64,000 nt of DNA from Variovorax paradoxus (GCF_022009635.1 NZ_CP091716.1:4857501-4921500), one strand, 5' to 3'; positions 9,635 to 17,989 are shown, counted from the stretch's first letter. Made by a program: numbers and translations. The notes: generated by a model not told the origin, from the sequence alone.

Positions 9635-10447
9635 TCAGGCTCCTTCTTTCTTGTTGGCGGGCACGGTGGGCACGGGCACTTCGCTGCCGGCTGCCGCCTG
9701 CGCGATGACGGTCTGGGCCTCGACCTTGGCGGCCGCTGCGTCCACCGGCGCGGCGGCGCTCACGGTGCGCTTCTCGATGCGCTTCTCGGGGTTGGCGTTG
9801 AGCACGATGCGGTGCACGTAGATGCCCGGCAGGTGGATGTCGTCGGGGGCCAGTTCGCCCACTTCCACGATCTTCTCGACCTCGACGATGCAGATCTTGC
9901 CGGCCATGGCCGCGGCCGGGTTGAAGTTGCGCGCCGTCAGGCGGAAACGCAGGTTGCCCGACTTGTCGGCCACGTCGGCCTTCACCAGCGCCACGTCGGG
10001 CACCAGCGAATGTTCCATGACGTAGGTCTCGCCGCCGAACTCGCGCAGTTCCTTGCCCTCGGCCACTTGCGTGCCGACGCCGGTCTTGGTGAAGAAGGCC
10101 GGGATGCCCGCGCCGCCGGCGCGCAGCTTCTCGGCCAGCGTGCCCTGGGGCGTGAATTCGAGGGCCAGTTCGCCCGCGAGGTACTGGCGCTCGAACTCCT
10201 TGTTCTCGCCGACGTAGGACGCGATCATTTTCTTGATCTGGCGCGTCTCGAGCAGCTTGCCGAGGCCGAAGCCGTCGACGCCCGCGTTGTTGGAAACGAC
10301 GGTGAGGTTCTGCACGCCGGAATCCTTCAGCGCGTCGATCAGCGCTTCAGGAATGCCGCACAGGCCGAAGCCGCCGACCGCGAGCATCTGCCCGTCTGCG
10401 ACGACCCCCTTGAGTGCCGCGTCCGCGGAGGGATAAATCTTGTTCAC
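9635..10447 (-). CDS. scoA: 3-oxoacid CoA-transferase subunit A
   Basis: Alpha subunit, 270 residues, partner of scoB. Glycine-rich CoA-binding segment [15 protein letters not shown] at residues 23-37, then [15 protein letters not shown] and the [17 protein letters not shown] segment typical of subunit A. I place the start at GTG 10447 ([12 protein letters not shown]) because GGAGCCCGA lies immediately upstream; an ATG at 10513 exists but would sit inside the operator-like repeat and lacks a ribosome site. The C-terminus carries an Ala/Val/Pro-rich extension of about 35 residues (from near residue 235) absent from short family members. It is divergent from a PAS-LuxR regulator. Confidence 0.9.
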   Translation of the reverse strand: MNKIYPSADAALKGVVADGQMLAVGGFGLCGIPEALIDALKDSGVQNLTVVSNNAGVDGFGLGKLLETRQIKKMIASYVGENKEFERQYLAGELALEFTPQGTLAEKLRAGGAGIPAFFTKTGVGTQVAEGKELREFGGETYVMEHSLVPDVALVKADVADKSGNLRFRLTARNFNPAAAMAGKICIVEVEKIVEVGELAPDDIHLPGIYVHRIVLNANPEKRIEKRTVSAAAPVDAAAAKVEAQTVIAQAAAGSEVPVPTVPANKKEGA

Positions 10448-10496
10448 TCGGGCTCCTTGATGGATGAATGGAGAGTGGGTGGGAAAGCCTTGAACG

Positions 10497-10522
10497 ATAC
10501 TACCTACCCGCATACGTAGTAT
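10497..10522. promoter_or_regulatory. ATACTAC / GTAGTAT inverted repeat, candidate operator
   Basis: Perfect 7-base arms at 10497-10503 and 10516-10522 with a 12-base spacer that itself contains TACGTA. It lies between scoA (minus, start 10447) and the PAS-LuxR gene (plus, start 10542), the natural place for that regulator to bind. Binding is inferred. Confidence 0.5.
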
Positions 10523-10541
10523 TTCGTAATGGTGACACCCG

Positions 10542-11108
10542 ATGCCCGAGATCGATTACCGGCTGGCCTTTGAACACGCGCCCGTCGGCATGGTGGTTTC
10601 GAGCAACCGCACCATCGTGGCCTGCAATGTGCGCGTGTGCGAGATTTTTGGCGCAACGCCCTCCGCACTGGTCGGGCATTCGTTCAGCATCCTGTACCCC
10701 AGCGTGGCCGAGTTCGAGCGCATCGGCAAGCGCATGGAGCCATTCCTGAACGCCAGCGGGCACTACGCCGACAACCGCATGATGAAGCGGCTGGGCGGCC
10801 TGCACGGCTCCATTGCCGGCGAGACCTTCTGGTGCCACGTGACGGGCCACGCGCTGAACCGCGCGGCGCCGCACGAAGCCGGCATCTGGACCTTCGAAGA
10901 TTTGGGCTCGCGCCGCGCGGTGAAGGCCGAACTGACGCCACGCGAACGCGAAGTGGCCGCACAGGTGATGCGCGGACTGACCTCGAAGGAAATCGGCAAG
11001 GCACTCGGCATCAGCCACCGCACGGTCGAGCTGCACCGGGCACGGCTGATGCGCAAGTACGCGGCCTCGACCACGGCGGAGCTGGTTCAGAAGCTCATTG
11101 CAGGCTAG
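10542..11108 (+). CDS. PAS-LuxR family transcriptional regulator
   Basis: 188 residues. The first 95 or so form a PAS-like sensor (YRLAFEHAPVGMVVSSNRTI, AFEHAPVGM being a classic PAS start; FGATPSALVGHSFSILYPS). Residues 125-188 are a GerE/LuxR HTH (LTPREREVAAQVMRGLTSKE, then IGISHRTVELHRARLMRK-type recognition helix). No receiver domain, so it senses a ligand or redox state directly rather than by phosphorylation. It is divergent from scoAB and probably controls it. Its TAG stop is inside the CTAG target duplicate of the insertion sequence, so the C-terminus survived the insertion intact. Confidence 0.85.
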   Translation: MPEIDYRLAFEHAPVGMVVSSNRTIVACNVRVCEIFGATPSALVGHSFSILYPSVAEFERIGKRMEPFLNASGHYADNRMMKRLGGLHGSIAGETFWCHVTGHALNRAAPHEAGIWTFEDLGSRRAVKAELTPREREVAAQVMRGLTSKEIGKALGISHRTVELHRARLMRKYAASTTAELVQKLIAG

Positions 11109-12659
11109 GAGCGTGCGCGGCAGAAGGCGTGACGAGTGCGCGAAGGCTTGATAGATTTGGCGCATGCCCGTGAGCTACCTGCCCTATGAACCGCAGCAGC
11201 AAAGACTGCTTCCCGACGCCCTTCAAGACTGGCTGCCCGAAGGGCATCTGGCGTACTTCATCAGCGACAGCGTCGACAGCCTGGATCTGAGCGCCTTCCA
11301 CGCCCGGTATGCCAAGGGCGGGCCGCGCAACCAGCCGTTCCACCCGGCCATGATGGTCAAGGTGCTGATTTACGGTTACGCCACCGGCACCTTCAGCTCG
11401 CGCAAGCTGGCGGCCAAGCTGCACGAGGACGTTGCCCTGCGGGTGCTGGCCGCGGAGAACTACCCGGCGCACCGCACGCTCTCGGACTTCCGGGCGCTGC
11501 ACCTGCAGGAGCTGGCGGCGCTGTTCGTGCAGGTGGTGCGCCTGGCGCGTGAGTGCGGCCTGGTCAAGCTCGGCACGGTGGCGGTGGACGGCACCAAGCT
11601 CAAGGCGAATGCGAGCCGCCACAAGGCCATGAGCTATGACCGGATGGTCAAGGCCGAGGGCGAGCTCAAGGCGCAGATCGACGGCCTGCTCAACCGAGCG
11701 CGTGCCGCCGACGATCTGGAGAAGAACGAACCCGACCTGGACGTTCCCGGGGAGATCAAGCGCCGGGAGGACCGGCTCAAGGCGATCACTGAGGCCAAGC
11801 TGCGCCTGGAGCAGCGCCAGCGCGAGGCCGATGCGGCCCGCGGGCGCAGCGCCGACGACGAACGCAAACCCCGCGACAAGGACGGCAAGCCCAAGGGCGG
11901 GCGCTACAAGCGCGACTTCGGTGTTCCCAAGGACAGCGCCCAGGAGAGCTTCACCGACACGGACAGTCGGATCATGAAGCGCTCGGGCGGGGGCTACGAC
12001 TATGGCTACAACGCCCACACGGCGGTGGACGAGAGCGCGCAGCTCGTGGTGGCAGCGGAACTCAGCAACAACGCCGCCGACAGCGACCGCCTGCCGGTGC
12101 TGTTGGCCGCGGTGAAGGCCAACCTGGGCGAGGATGCCCGACAGGTGCTGGCGGATGCGGGCTTCCGCTCGGAGGCCGTGTTCGAGCAGCTCAAGGACAG
12201 CCCGAGCGAGCTGATCGTGGCGCTGGGCCGAGAGGGCAAGCAGGCGCTGGACATCGACGCCGAACAATACCCGCGCACCGCAGCGATGGATGCCAGGCTG
12301 AAGACGCCCCAAGGCCGAGCGGCCTACCGCAAGAGGAAGTGGATCGTGGAGGCGCCCAACGGGTGGATCAAGAGCGTGCTGGGCTTCAGGCAGTTCAGCC
12401 TGCGGGGATTGAAGAAGGTCCAGGCCGAGTTCAAGCTCGTGTGTCTGGCGCTGAACCTGCGGCGCATGAGCGCATTGATGGCCAGATGAGGCCCGTGGCC
12501 GGGGGTGAATCCGCGCGCCGCTCGCCTGCGGCAGGCCGAGTAGGCGCCCTTGTGGTCGTTCGAGAACAGCCAACGCGCCGCGCGAGTGCTTGCGAGGCGC
12601 GCACAACTCAACGTGGGGTCACAGCGGCGCAGAAAAACTTCTGCCGCGCGGACTCCTAG
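11105..12659. mobile_element. IS1182-type insertion sequence with CTAG target duplication
   Basis: The element proper spans about 11109-12655 (1547 bases). The ends are inverted repeats: left 11109-11126 GAGCGTGCGCGGCAGAAG, right (reverse complement of 12638-12655) GAGTCCGCGCGGCAGAAG, 15 of 18 identical. Both are flanked outside by CTAG (11105-11108, 12656-12659). Because CTAG is palindromic it may be read as a 4-base target duplication or as part of the repeat; four-base palindromic targets fit this family. It holds one intact transposase. The 166 bases after the transposase have no gene and end in a subterminal hairpin (12622-12645). The element looks complete and potentially active. Confidence 0.85.
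11164..12489 (+). CDS. IS1182 family transposase
   Basis: 441 residues, intact. N-terminal DUF772-type domain (YLPYEPQQQRLLPDALQDWL, later GYATGTFSSRKLAAKLHEDV) and a DDE catalytic domain with an inserted charged coiled-coil segment (about 165-245). Likely catalytic acids: Asp in VAVDGTKLKANAS (about 142), Asp in LADAGFRSEAVFE (about 331) and Glu in WIVEAPNGWIKSVLGFRQFS (about 394). It starts at ATG 11164, 55 bases inside the left end of the element, and its stop lies 166 bases from the right end. No frameshift, so transposition should not need recoding. Confidence 0.95.
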   Translation: MPVSYLPYEPQQQRLLPDALQDWLPEGHLAYFISDSVDSLDLSAFHARYAKGGPRNQPFHPAMMVKVLIYGYATGTFSSRKLAAKLHEDVALRVLAAENYPAHRTLSDFRALHLQELAALFVQVVRLARECGLVKLGTVAVDGTKLKANASRHKAMSYDRMVKAEGELKAQIDGLLNRARAADDLEKNEPDLDVPGEIKRREDRLKAITEAKLRLEQRQREADAARGRSADDERKPRDKDGKPKGGRYKRDFGVPKDSAQESFTDTDSRIMKRSGGGYDYGYNAHTAVDESAQLVVAAELSNNAADSDRLPVLLAAVKANLGEDARQVLADAGFRSEAVFEQLKDSPSELIVALGREGKQALDIDAEQYPRTAAMDARLKTPQGRAAYRKRKWIVEAPNGWIKSVLGFRQFSLRGLKKVQAEFKLVCLALNLRRMSALMAR

Positions 12660-13146
12660 GCGCCGGCAGCTCCAGCGCCAGGCGCACCATGTCGCGCAGC
12701 ACGATGCCGTCCTGCTTCTGCACCCTCTTCGAGCGGCGTTCGAAGAAACCCACATCGACCCCGACGATGCGAAAACCGAAGCGTTGGTAGAAGGCCAGCT
12801 CGCGCAGGCTGCTGTTGCCCGTGCCCACCTCAAGCCGCTGCGCGCCCCGTTCGGCGGCCAGCGCCTTCGCCTTGCGCAGCAGCGCGGTGCCCACGCCCCG
12901 CCCGTGCAGTTCGTCGCTCACCGCGATGTTCATCACCTCCCAGATGTCGACGCGGGTCTGCATCAGCACCATCTGGCCCACGACGAGGCCGTCTATTTCC
13001 GCGAGCCACTGCTCGCCGCGCGAGAGGTATTTCTCGATCTCCGCGCGCGGGCCGTCGGCGGCGAACAGCAGCTTCCAGGGCGGGGCATCGGCGGGGTTGG
13101 CGCGGCGCATCTTCGGCCGCGCTGCGGGTTCTTTCTTCTTCGTCAT
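12619..13146 (-). CDS. GNAT N-acetyltransferase with IS-altered C-terminus
   Basis: 175 residues, transferring acetyl from acetyl-CoA to an unknown amine. The acetyl-CoA loop HGRGVGTALLRKAKA is at about residues 82-96, followed by LEVGTGNSSLRELAFYQRFG and FRIVGVDVGFF, the usual end of the fold. Residues after LALELPAP are encoded by the right end of the insertion sequence (about 12 residues, RSPRGRSFSAPL); before insertion the frame would have stopped after APSLQ. The catalytic fold should be unaffected. Start taken at ATG 13146; the basic stretch MTKKKEPAARPK may be an extension, with an internal ATG at MRRANPADAP as the alternative. Confidence 0.8.
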   Translation of the reverse strand: MTKKKEPAARPKMRRANPADAPPWKLLFAADGPRAEIEKYLSRGEQWLAEIDGLVVGQMVLMQTRVDIWEVMNIAVSDELHGRGVGTALLRKAKALAAERGAQRLEVGTGNSSLRELAFYQRFGFRIVGVDVGFFERRSKRVQKQDGIVLRDMVRLALELPAPRSPRGRSFSAPL

Positions 13147-13385
13147 CCGTTGGTTGGGGTCTGTGTTTCGTCTGTAATCCGCGCCGCTTCATTTGCATCG
13201 CGGCCTGGCCGGATGCAATCCGCGCGGAACCCGAGCGGCCGAGAGTACAGCGTGTGCCAGCCCCGACAAGGATCGTTGCGAAAACGGAAACGCCGTGTCG
13301 CCGAAAGCGCCGCGCCGGAGCATGCCACGAGGTCTATCGTTGAATCCACGCATGCATCCAGCCCGCAATCACCCAGGAGCCTGAA

Positions 13386-13532
13386 ATGTCCACACGCATC
13401 CATTCCGAACAAAGCCTCTTGCTGCAAACCCAGGCCTCCGCCATGCGAGCCCATGTGCTCGTCGTGCAGAAGCTGCCGGTCGCACTGACGCTCTCCGCCA
13501 TCATCCTGTCGATCATCGGCGTGAAGCTGTAG
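13386..13532 (+). CDS. small hydrophobic protein, unknown
   Basis: 48-codon frame beginning MSTRIHSEQSLLLQTQASAM and ending in a hydrophobic stretch (VALTLSAIILSIIGVKL) long enough for one membrane segment. AGGAG sits seven bases before the ATG, good for translation. It lies alone between the GNAT gene (divergent) and the convergent Bug receptor gene. I recognise no family. The ribosome site and membrane tail are the only support. Confidence 0.45.
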   Translation: MSTRIHSEQSLLLQTQASAMRAHVLVVQKLPVALTLSAIILSIIGVKL

Positions 13533-13556
13533 CCGCGCCAAAGGGCCAGCGCCGCT

Positions 13557-14522
13557 TCAATCAGGCTTGATGTCAGCCGACTTGATGACCTTCGACCAGG
13601 TTGCCAGTTCCTGGTCGACGAATTTCGCGAGCGTCGGCGAATCCATGTAGGTCGCGAAGGCGCCCTGCTCGTCGACCTTCTTGCGGAAGGCCTCGCTCTC
13701 CACGATCTTCTTGATCTCGGCGCTCAGCCTCGCCACCACCTCGGGCGGCGTCTTCGCGGGCGCGAACACCGCGAACCACGATTCCACCTCGTAGCCCGGC
13801 AAACCTGCCTCGGCCGATGTAGGCACGTCGGGCATCGACGGATGGCGCTTGCTGCCGGTATACGCCAGCGCCTTGATGCGCCCGGTCGCGAAATGCCCGA
13901 TGACCGAGGGCGGCGTGGTGATGAACATGTCGACATTGCCGGCGATCAGGTCGTTGATGGCCGGCCCCGAGCCCTTGTACGGCACGTGCGTCATGGCCTG
14001 CTTCGACTGCCGCGACAACAGCTCGCCCGCGATGTGCTGGATCGAGCCATTGCCCGAAGAGGCGTAGAACAGCCCGCCCTCCTTCTTCTTGCCGTACTCG
14101 ATGAGTTCCTTCATCGATTTCACCGGCAGCTTGCCGCTGACGGCGACCACGTGCGGCGCGCGCATCACCATCGCCACCGGCACGAAGTCCTTCGTCGGGC
14201 TCCACTTGAGATTCGGGTAGAGCGAAGGGTTGCCGACGTGATAGCCCGAGTACTGCATGAGCAGCGTGTAGCCGTCGGGAGCGGCGCGCGCCACGAACTC
14301 GGCGCCGATGTTGCCGCTGGCGCCGGGTTTGTTGTCGACCACCACGGGCTGGCCCAGCGCACGCTGAAGCGGCTCGCCAACCAGCCGCGCCATGATGTCG
14401 GTGGAACCCGCGGGTGCGGTGGGCACGACGAAGGTGATCGGTTTGGAAGGCCAGGTGTCGGCGCTGGCGGCCGACGCGGCCAGCACGAGGCCGGCCGCGA
14501 GCAGGCGGCGAATGGTTTGCAT
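13557..14522 (-). CDS. Bug family (TctC-like) periplasmic solute-binding protein
   Basis: 321 residues with a signal peptide (about 1-21, ending ASAASA) and the Bug fold start TWPSKPITFVVPTAPAGSTD, followed by VVVDNKPGASGNIGAEFVAR and GYTLLMQYSGYHVGNPSLYP. It should bind a carboxylate in the periplasm for a tripartite tricarboxylate transporter; no TctA/TctB membrane genes are in the window, as is usual for the many orphan Bug proteins of Burkholderiales. It is last in the operon with a CoA-transferase, an HMG-CoA lyase-like enzyme and a VOC protein, so its ligand is likely the substrate of that pathway. Confidence 0.92.
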   Translation of the reverse strand: MQTIRRLLAAGLVLAASAASADTWPSKPITFVVPTAPAGSTDIMARLVGEPLQRALGQPVVVDNKPGASGNIGAEFVARAAPDGYTLLMQYSGYHVGNPSLYPNLKWSPTKDFVPVAMVMRAPHVVAVSGKLPVKSMKELIEYGKKKEGGLFYASSGNGSIQHIAGELLSRQSKQAMTHVPYKGSGPAINDLIAGNVDMFITTPPSVIGHFATGRIKALAYTGSKRHPSMPDVPTSAEAGLPGYEVESWFAVFAPAKTPPEVVARLSAEIKKIVESEAFRKKVDEQGAFATYMDSPTLAKFVDQELATWSKVIKSADIKPD

Positions 14523-14570
14523 GGTTTGTCTCCGGTGGTTTTTTGTTTGCTGTCTTCGAAACCCGCGCCT

Positions 14571-14951
14571 TCAGGCCGCGAGTTCCGATATCTCGATCAG
14601 GTTCAGGTCGGGGTCGCGCACATAGACCGAGCGGATGCGCGAGGTGGCGCCCGTGCGCATCACCGGCCCTTCGAGAATCGGCACGCCCTTTTCCTCGAGC
14701 TGCGCGATCACCGCTTCGAGCGGCATGCTGGCGATGAAGCACAGGTCCAGCGCGCCCGGCGTCGGCAGTTGCGCCTTGGGCTCGAACTCGTGCCCCTTCA
14801 CATGCAGGTTGATCTTCTGGTTGCCGAAACGAAAGGCCTTGCGCCCGGCGCCGAAGCTCTCGAGCGTCATGCTCATCACGTCGACGTAGAAGCGGATGCA
14901 GTCTTCTTCGTGGGCGGTGGTCAGTACCAGGTGGTCCAGGTGATCGATCAT
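14571..14951 (-). CDS. VOC / glyoxalase-fold protein
   Basis: 126 residues forming one vicinal-oxygen-chelate module pair: IDHLDHLVLTTAHEEDCIRF at the start with the first metal-ligand His, and GPVMRTGATSRIRSVYVRDP followed by DLNLIEISE at the end with the last Glu. It resembles the short virulence-protein/lactoylglutathione lyase-like group often placed beside catabolic genes. Start ATG 14951 overlaps the lyase stop (ATGA). Reaction unknown; an epimerase or accessory role in the acyl-CoA pathway is possible. Confidence 0.85.
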   Translation of the reverse strand: MIDHLDHLVLTTAHEEDCIRFYVDVMSMTLESFGAGRKAFRFGNQKINLHVKGHEFEPKAQLPTPGALDLCFIASMPLEAVIAQLEEKGVPILEGPVMRTGATSRIRSVYVRDPDLNLIEISELAA

Positions 14952-15931
14952 GGGTAAAGCTCCTTCCGTGCGCGGGCGTCGGCCCTGGCCGCGATGTCGT
15001 TGAAATCCGGGGGTGGTGCGTGCCGCGTCAGGCGATGGCCCGCGCGGGACACCTGGCTCGGCAGTTCGTGCTGCACGAGCACCGCCAGTTCGGCCGACGC
15101 AGCGATGAGCCCGCCCAGGTCCATGCCCGTCTCGTAACCCATGCACTGCAGCATGTGGACCACGTCTTCGGTCGCGACATTGCCGGTCGCGCCGGGCGCA
15201 TAGGGGCAGCCGCCGATGCCGCCGAGCGACATGTCGAGCCGGCGGATGCCCGCCTCGACGGCAGCCACCGTGTTCGCCAGGCCCATGCCGCGCGTGTTGT
15301 GGAAGTGGGCGGTCCAGTCCAGCGCCGGGTAGACCGCGATGACCCGCTCGCAGACAGCCTGCACCTGTGTCGGATAGGCCATGCCCGTCGTATCGCACAG
15401 CGTCACGCCCTGCACACCGAGCGCAGCAAAGCGCTCGATCCAGCCGAGCACCGTCAGCACCGGCACATCGCCCTCCATCGGGCAGCCGAACACGCAGGAC
15501 AGCGACACGTTCACCGGCACGTCGGCCTGCCCGGCGAGCGCGAGCACCTCGGCCAGCTGCGCGAACGACTGCTCCCGCGTCATGCGCAGGTTCGACAGGT
15601 TGTGCGTCTCGCTCACCGACATCACGATGTTGAACTCGTCGATGCGGCTTTCCAGCGCCCGCTGCGCGCCGCGCACGTTCGGCACCAGCGCCGTGTAGAC
15701 CACGCCGGGCCGGCGCGCGATGCGATGCATCACCTCTTCGCCATCGCGCAGCGCGGGAATCGCCGTCGCCGACGTGAACGATGTCACCTCGATCTTCGCG
15801 TAGCCCAGCCCGCTCAGCCGGTCGATCAGCGCGACCTTGTCGTCGGTGGGAATGAATCGGCTCTCCATCTGGAAGCCGTCGCGCGTGGCCACCTCGTTGA
15901 TGTGCAGCCGGGTGCCGTTGCCGGTCTTCAT
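14948..15931 (-). CDS. hydroxymethylglutaryl-CoA lyase-like enzyme
   Basis: 327 residues, a TIM-barrel lyase of the HMGL-like family that cleaves a 3-hydroxy-3-methylacyl-CoA (HMG-CoA to acetyl-CoA and acetoacetate, or a relative). The divalent-metal and substrate residues are visible: VATRDGFQ (Arg17, Asp18), HFHNTRGMGLAN (His-x-His near residue 210) and GGIGGCPYAPGATGNVATED (the catalytic Cys loop near 241). Overlaps its neighbours on both sides by ATGA. A citramalyl-CoA lyase activity is less likely because those belong to other families. Paired with a type III CoA-transferase that could charge the free acid. Confidence 0.88.
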   Translation of the reverse strand: MKTGNGTRLHINEVATRDGFQMESRFIPTDDKVALIDRLSGLGYAKIEVTSFTSATAIPALRDGEEVMHRIARRPGVVYTALVPNVRGAQRALESRIDEFNIVMSVSETHNLSNLRMTREQSFAQLAEVLALAGQADVPVNVSLSCVFGCPMEGDVPVLTVLGWIERFAALGVQGVTLCDTTGMAYPTQVQAVCERVIAVYPALDWTAHFHNTRGMGLANTVAAVEAGIRRLDMSLGGIGGCPYAPGATGNVATEDVVHMLQCMGYETGMDLGGLIAASAELAVLVQHELPSQVSRAGHRLTRHAPPPDFNDIAARADARARKELYP

Positions 15932-17100
15932 GCGGCCTCGCTTTCCGAGCGGCGCGCAGGCCAGCCGCCTTCACGCAAGTCGCCGTTGTGCTGGCCCAGC
16001 CGTGGCGCGGGATGCGCGATACGCCCCGGTGTCGCGCTGAGCTTGGGCACCACGCCGGGCACCTTCAGCGTGCCGCCGTTCGACGTGGGCGACTCCACGA
16101 TCATCCCGCGCGCCAGGTACTGCGGGTCGCTCGCGATGTCGGCCACGGTGTATATGCGGCCGACCGGCACGCCGGCTGCGTCGAGCGCCGCCAGCACCTC
16201 GTCGCGGCTGCGCTGCAGCGTCCACGCCTCGATGGCGGCGTCGATCTCTTCCACCCGCCGCACGCGCCCGTCGTTGTGGGCGAGTTGCGGGTCGCCCTCA
16301 AGATCCGCCCTGCCGATGGCGCGCATCAGCCGGCGGAAGATGCTGTCGCCGTTGCCGGCCACCAGCACGTAATGCCCGTCGTTGCAGCGGTAGGCGTTGG
16401 TCGGCGCGATGCCGGGCAGCGCGCTGCCGGCGCGTTCCCGCACCGCGCCGAAGGCGTCGTACTCCGGCAGCAGGCTTTCCATCACGTTGAACACCGATTC
16501 GTACAGCGCCACGTCGATGAACTGCCCCTGCCCGCCATGCGCCGTGCGGTGGTGCAGCGCGGTGAGCACGCCGATCACGCCGTGCAGCGCGGCTAGCGTG
16601 TCGCCCAGCGAGACGCCCACGCGCACCGGCACCCGGCCAGGCTCGCCGCTGAGGTAGCGCAGGCCGCCCATCGATTCGCCAAGCACGCCGAAGCCGGGCT
16701 TGTCGCGGTACGGCCCCGTCTGCCCATAGCCGGAGATGCGCAGCATGATGAGCCGGGGGTTCAGCGCATGCAGTTGCTCCCAGCCCAGGCCCCAGCCTTC
16801 GAGCGTGCCGGGCTTGAAGTTCTCGATCAGCACATCGGCCTCGCTCGCCAGCGCACGCACGGCTTCCTGCCCCTCGGTGCTGCGCAGGTCGAGGCACACC
16901 GAGCGCTTGTTGCGCGACTGCACTTCCCACCAGACCGAGCCGCCGTCGCGCAGCAGCCGCCACTTGCGCAGCGGATCGCCGACGCCTTCGGGCTCGACCT
17001 TGATCACGTCGGCGCCGAACTCCGCCAGCGTCTTGCCGGCGAAGGGGCCGGCAATCAGCTGGCCCAGCTCCAGCACCTTCAGGCCTTCGAGTGCATTCAT
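15928..17100 (-). CDS. type III (CaiB/BaiF) CoA-transferase
   Basis: 390 residues, full-length family member. GLKVLELGQLIAGPFAGKTL near the N-terminus, EFGADVIKVEPEGVGDPLR, IENFKPGTLEGWGLGWEQL, and GVSLGDTLAALHGVIG, whose Asp near 164 should carry the transferred CoA. Start ATG 17100 (MNALEGLKVLELG) with GGAG 12 bases upstream; a TTG at 17118 is possible. First gene of the operon with the HMG-CoA lyase-like enzyme, so I infer it activates the dicarboxylate imported through the Bug receptor using succinyl-CoA or acetyl-CoA. Confidence 0.88.
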   Translation of the reverse strand: MNALEGLKVLELGQLIAGPFAGKTLAEFGADVIKVEPEGVGDPLRKWRLLRDGGSVWWEVQSRNKRSVCLDLRSTEGQEAVRALASEADVLIENFKPGTLEGWGLGWEQLHALNPRLIMLRISGYGQTGPYRDKPGFGVLGESMGGLRYLSGEPGRVPVRVGVSLGDTLAALHGVIGVLTALHHRTAHGGQGQFIDVALYESVFNVMESLLPEYDAFGAVRERAGSALPGIAPTNAYRCNDGHYVLVAGNGDSIFRRLMRAIGRADLEGDPQLAHNDGRVRRVEEIDAAIEAWTLQRSRDEVLAALDAAGVPVGRIYTVADIASDPQYLARGMIVESPTSNGGTLKVPGVVPKLSATPGRIAHPAPRLGQHNGDLREGGWPARRSESEAA

Positions 17101-17178
17101 GTCCGCGTCTGTCTCCAAGTGGGTATGACCCGACTCTAGGAACAGATCGCGCCGTGCGGAATTGCCGTGATGGCAGCA

Positions 17179-17201
17179 GGCCTTCGCGAAACGCGAAGGC
17201 C
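17179..17201. repeat. perfect 10-base stem-loop between operons
   Basis: GGCCTTCGCG (17179-17188), AAA loop, CGCGAAGGCC (17192-17201). It follows the CorA-like gene by 12 bases on the minus strand. There is no T-run, so it may be a factor-dependent end, an mRNA 3-prime protecting hairpin or a dispersed repeat. Confidence 0.6.
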
Positions 17202-17212
17202 CAGGGCGGCGG

Positions 17213-17989
17213 CTACTTCTTTCGGGCGATGCCGGGGGAAGCAGGGTCGACTGGCGGCGCTGCCTCCGGCGCCTTCACCCATCCGCGCAGCAGCACGCCC
17301 ATGAAGAGCCCCGCGCCGAAGATCGCCCAGTACACCCAGGCAGGCAGGTTCTCGGCCCCGCTGTGCAGGTTCATGCCGAAGACCGCGCCGATCGCCATCA
17401 GCGGAAAGGTCAGCGCCGCGATGGTGTTGAGCTTGTGCTGCGCACGGCTCGCTTCCATGGCCGCGCGCGCCTGCTGCTCGGCCGCGTGCGCGAGGCGGTA
17501 GTCGAGCGACATGCGGGTGTCCGCCAGCAGCAGTTCGAGGCCGCGAGCGATCTCGACGGCGCGGTCGCGCAAGTCGGTGACCAGCGAGTCCTGCGGCGCG
17601 GCCTCGCGTGCCGCCTGCAGCGCGGCCTGCATGTTCGAGGCGGCGCGCGACAGCGGAATCAGCGGCCCCAGCACCTGGAACAGCGCCTGCGCCGTCTCGG
17701 CCGCCTCGTGCCGGATCTCGAAGGTGCTCAATGCCGCGCGATAGCTCTCGAGCAGCTTCGACAACGCCTTCTCGCCCGGGTTGTTGCCCTTGTGCAGCCA
17801 CGCGCCATCGGGCTTGCGCAGGAACACGGCGGCCTTGCGCTCGGCGCCCGAGCCGGCGGGCGGCTCGTGCAGGATCAGCATCAGATGCTCCTGCTCGTGG
17901 ATGACGCGCTGCGCGCCGTAGCTGGAGCTGCCCAGCCGCTGGCGCATCTCGGGCGGCAGCTCCCAGTCGTAGTCGATGCGTCTCGTCAT
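17213..17989 (-). CDS. CorA-like (GMN-motif) membrane protein
   Basis: 258 residues. The C-terminal third has the two-helix CorA/MIT layout: a long helical region (about 60-185), TM1 IAALTFPLMAIGAVFGMN ending in the family GMN motif near 205, a short loop (LHSGAENLP), TM2 VYWAIFGAGLFMGVLLRGWV and a basic tail. The N-terminal cytoplasmic domain is shorter than in true CorA Mg2+ channels (about 315 residues) and begins RRIDYDWELPPEMRQRLG. Mg2+ or other cation transport is the family role; in this operon it may act in envelope homeostasis. Its ATG overlaps the PLD gene stop as ATGA. Last gene of the PspA/flotillin locus. Confidence 0.82.
   Translation of the reverse strand: MTRRIDYDWELPPEMRQRLGSSSYGAQRVIHEQEHLMLILHEPPAGSGAERKAAVFLRKPDGAWLHKGNNPGEKALSKLLESYRAALSTFEIRHEAAETAQALFQVLGPLIPLSRAASNMQAALQAAREAAPQDSLVTDLRDRAVEIARGLELLLADTRMSLDYRLAHAAEQQARAAMEASRAQHKLNTIAALTFPLMAIGAVFGMNLHSGAENLPAWVYWAIFGAGLFMGVLLRGWVKAPEAAPPVDPASPGIARKK

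Noticed and set aside
12622..12645. Hairpin GCGGCGCAGAA / TTCTGCCGC near the IS right end read as a terminator
   Set aside because: It lies within the inverted-repeat end of the element and within the GNAT coding region; pairing is a by-product of the IS end.
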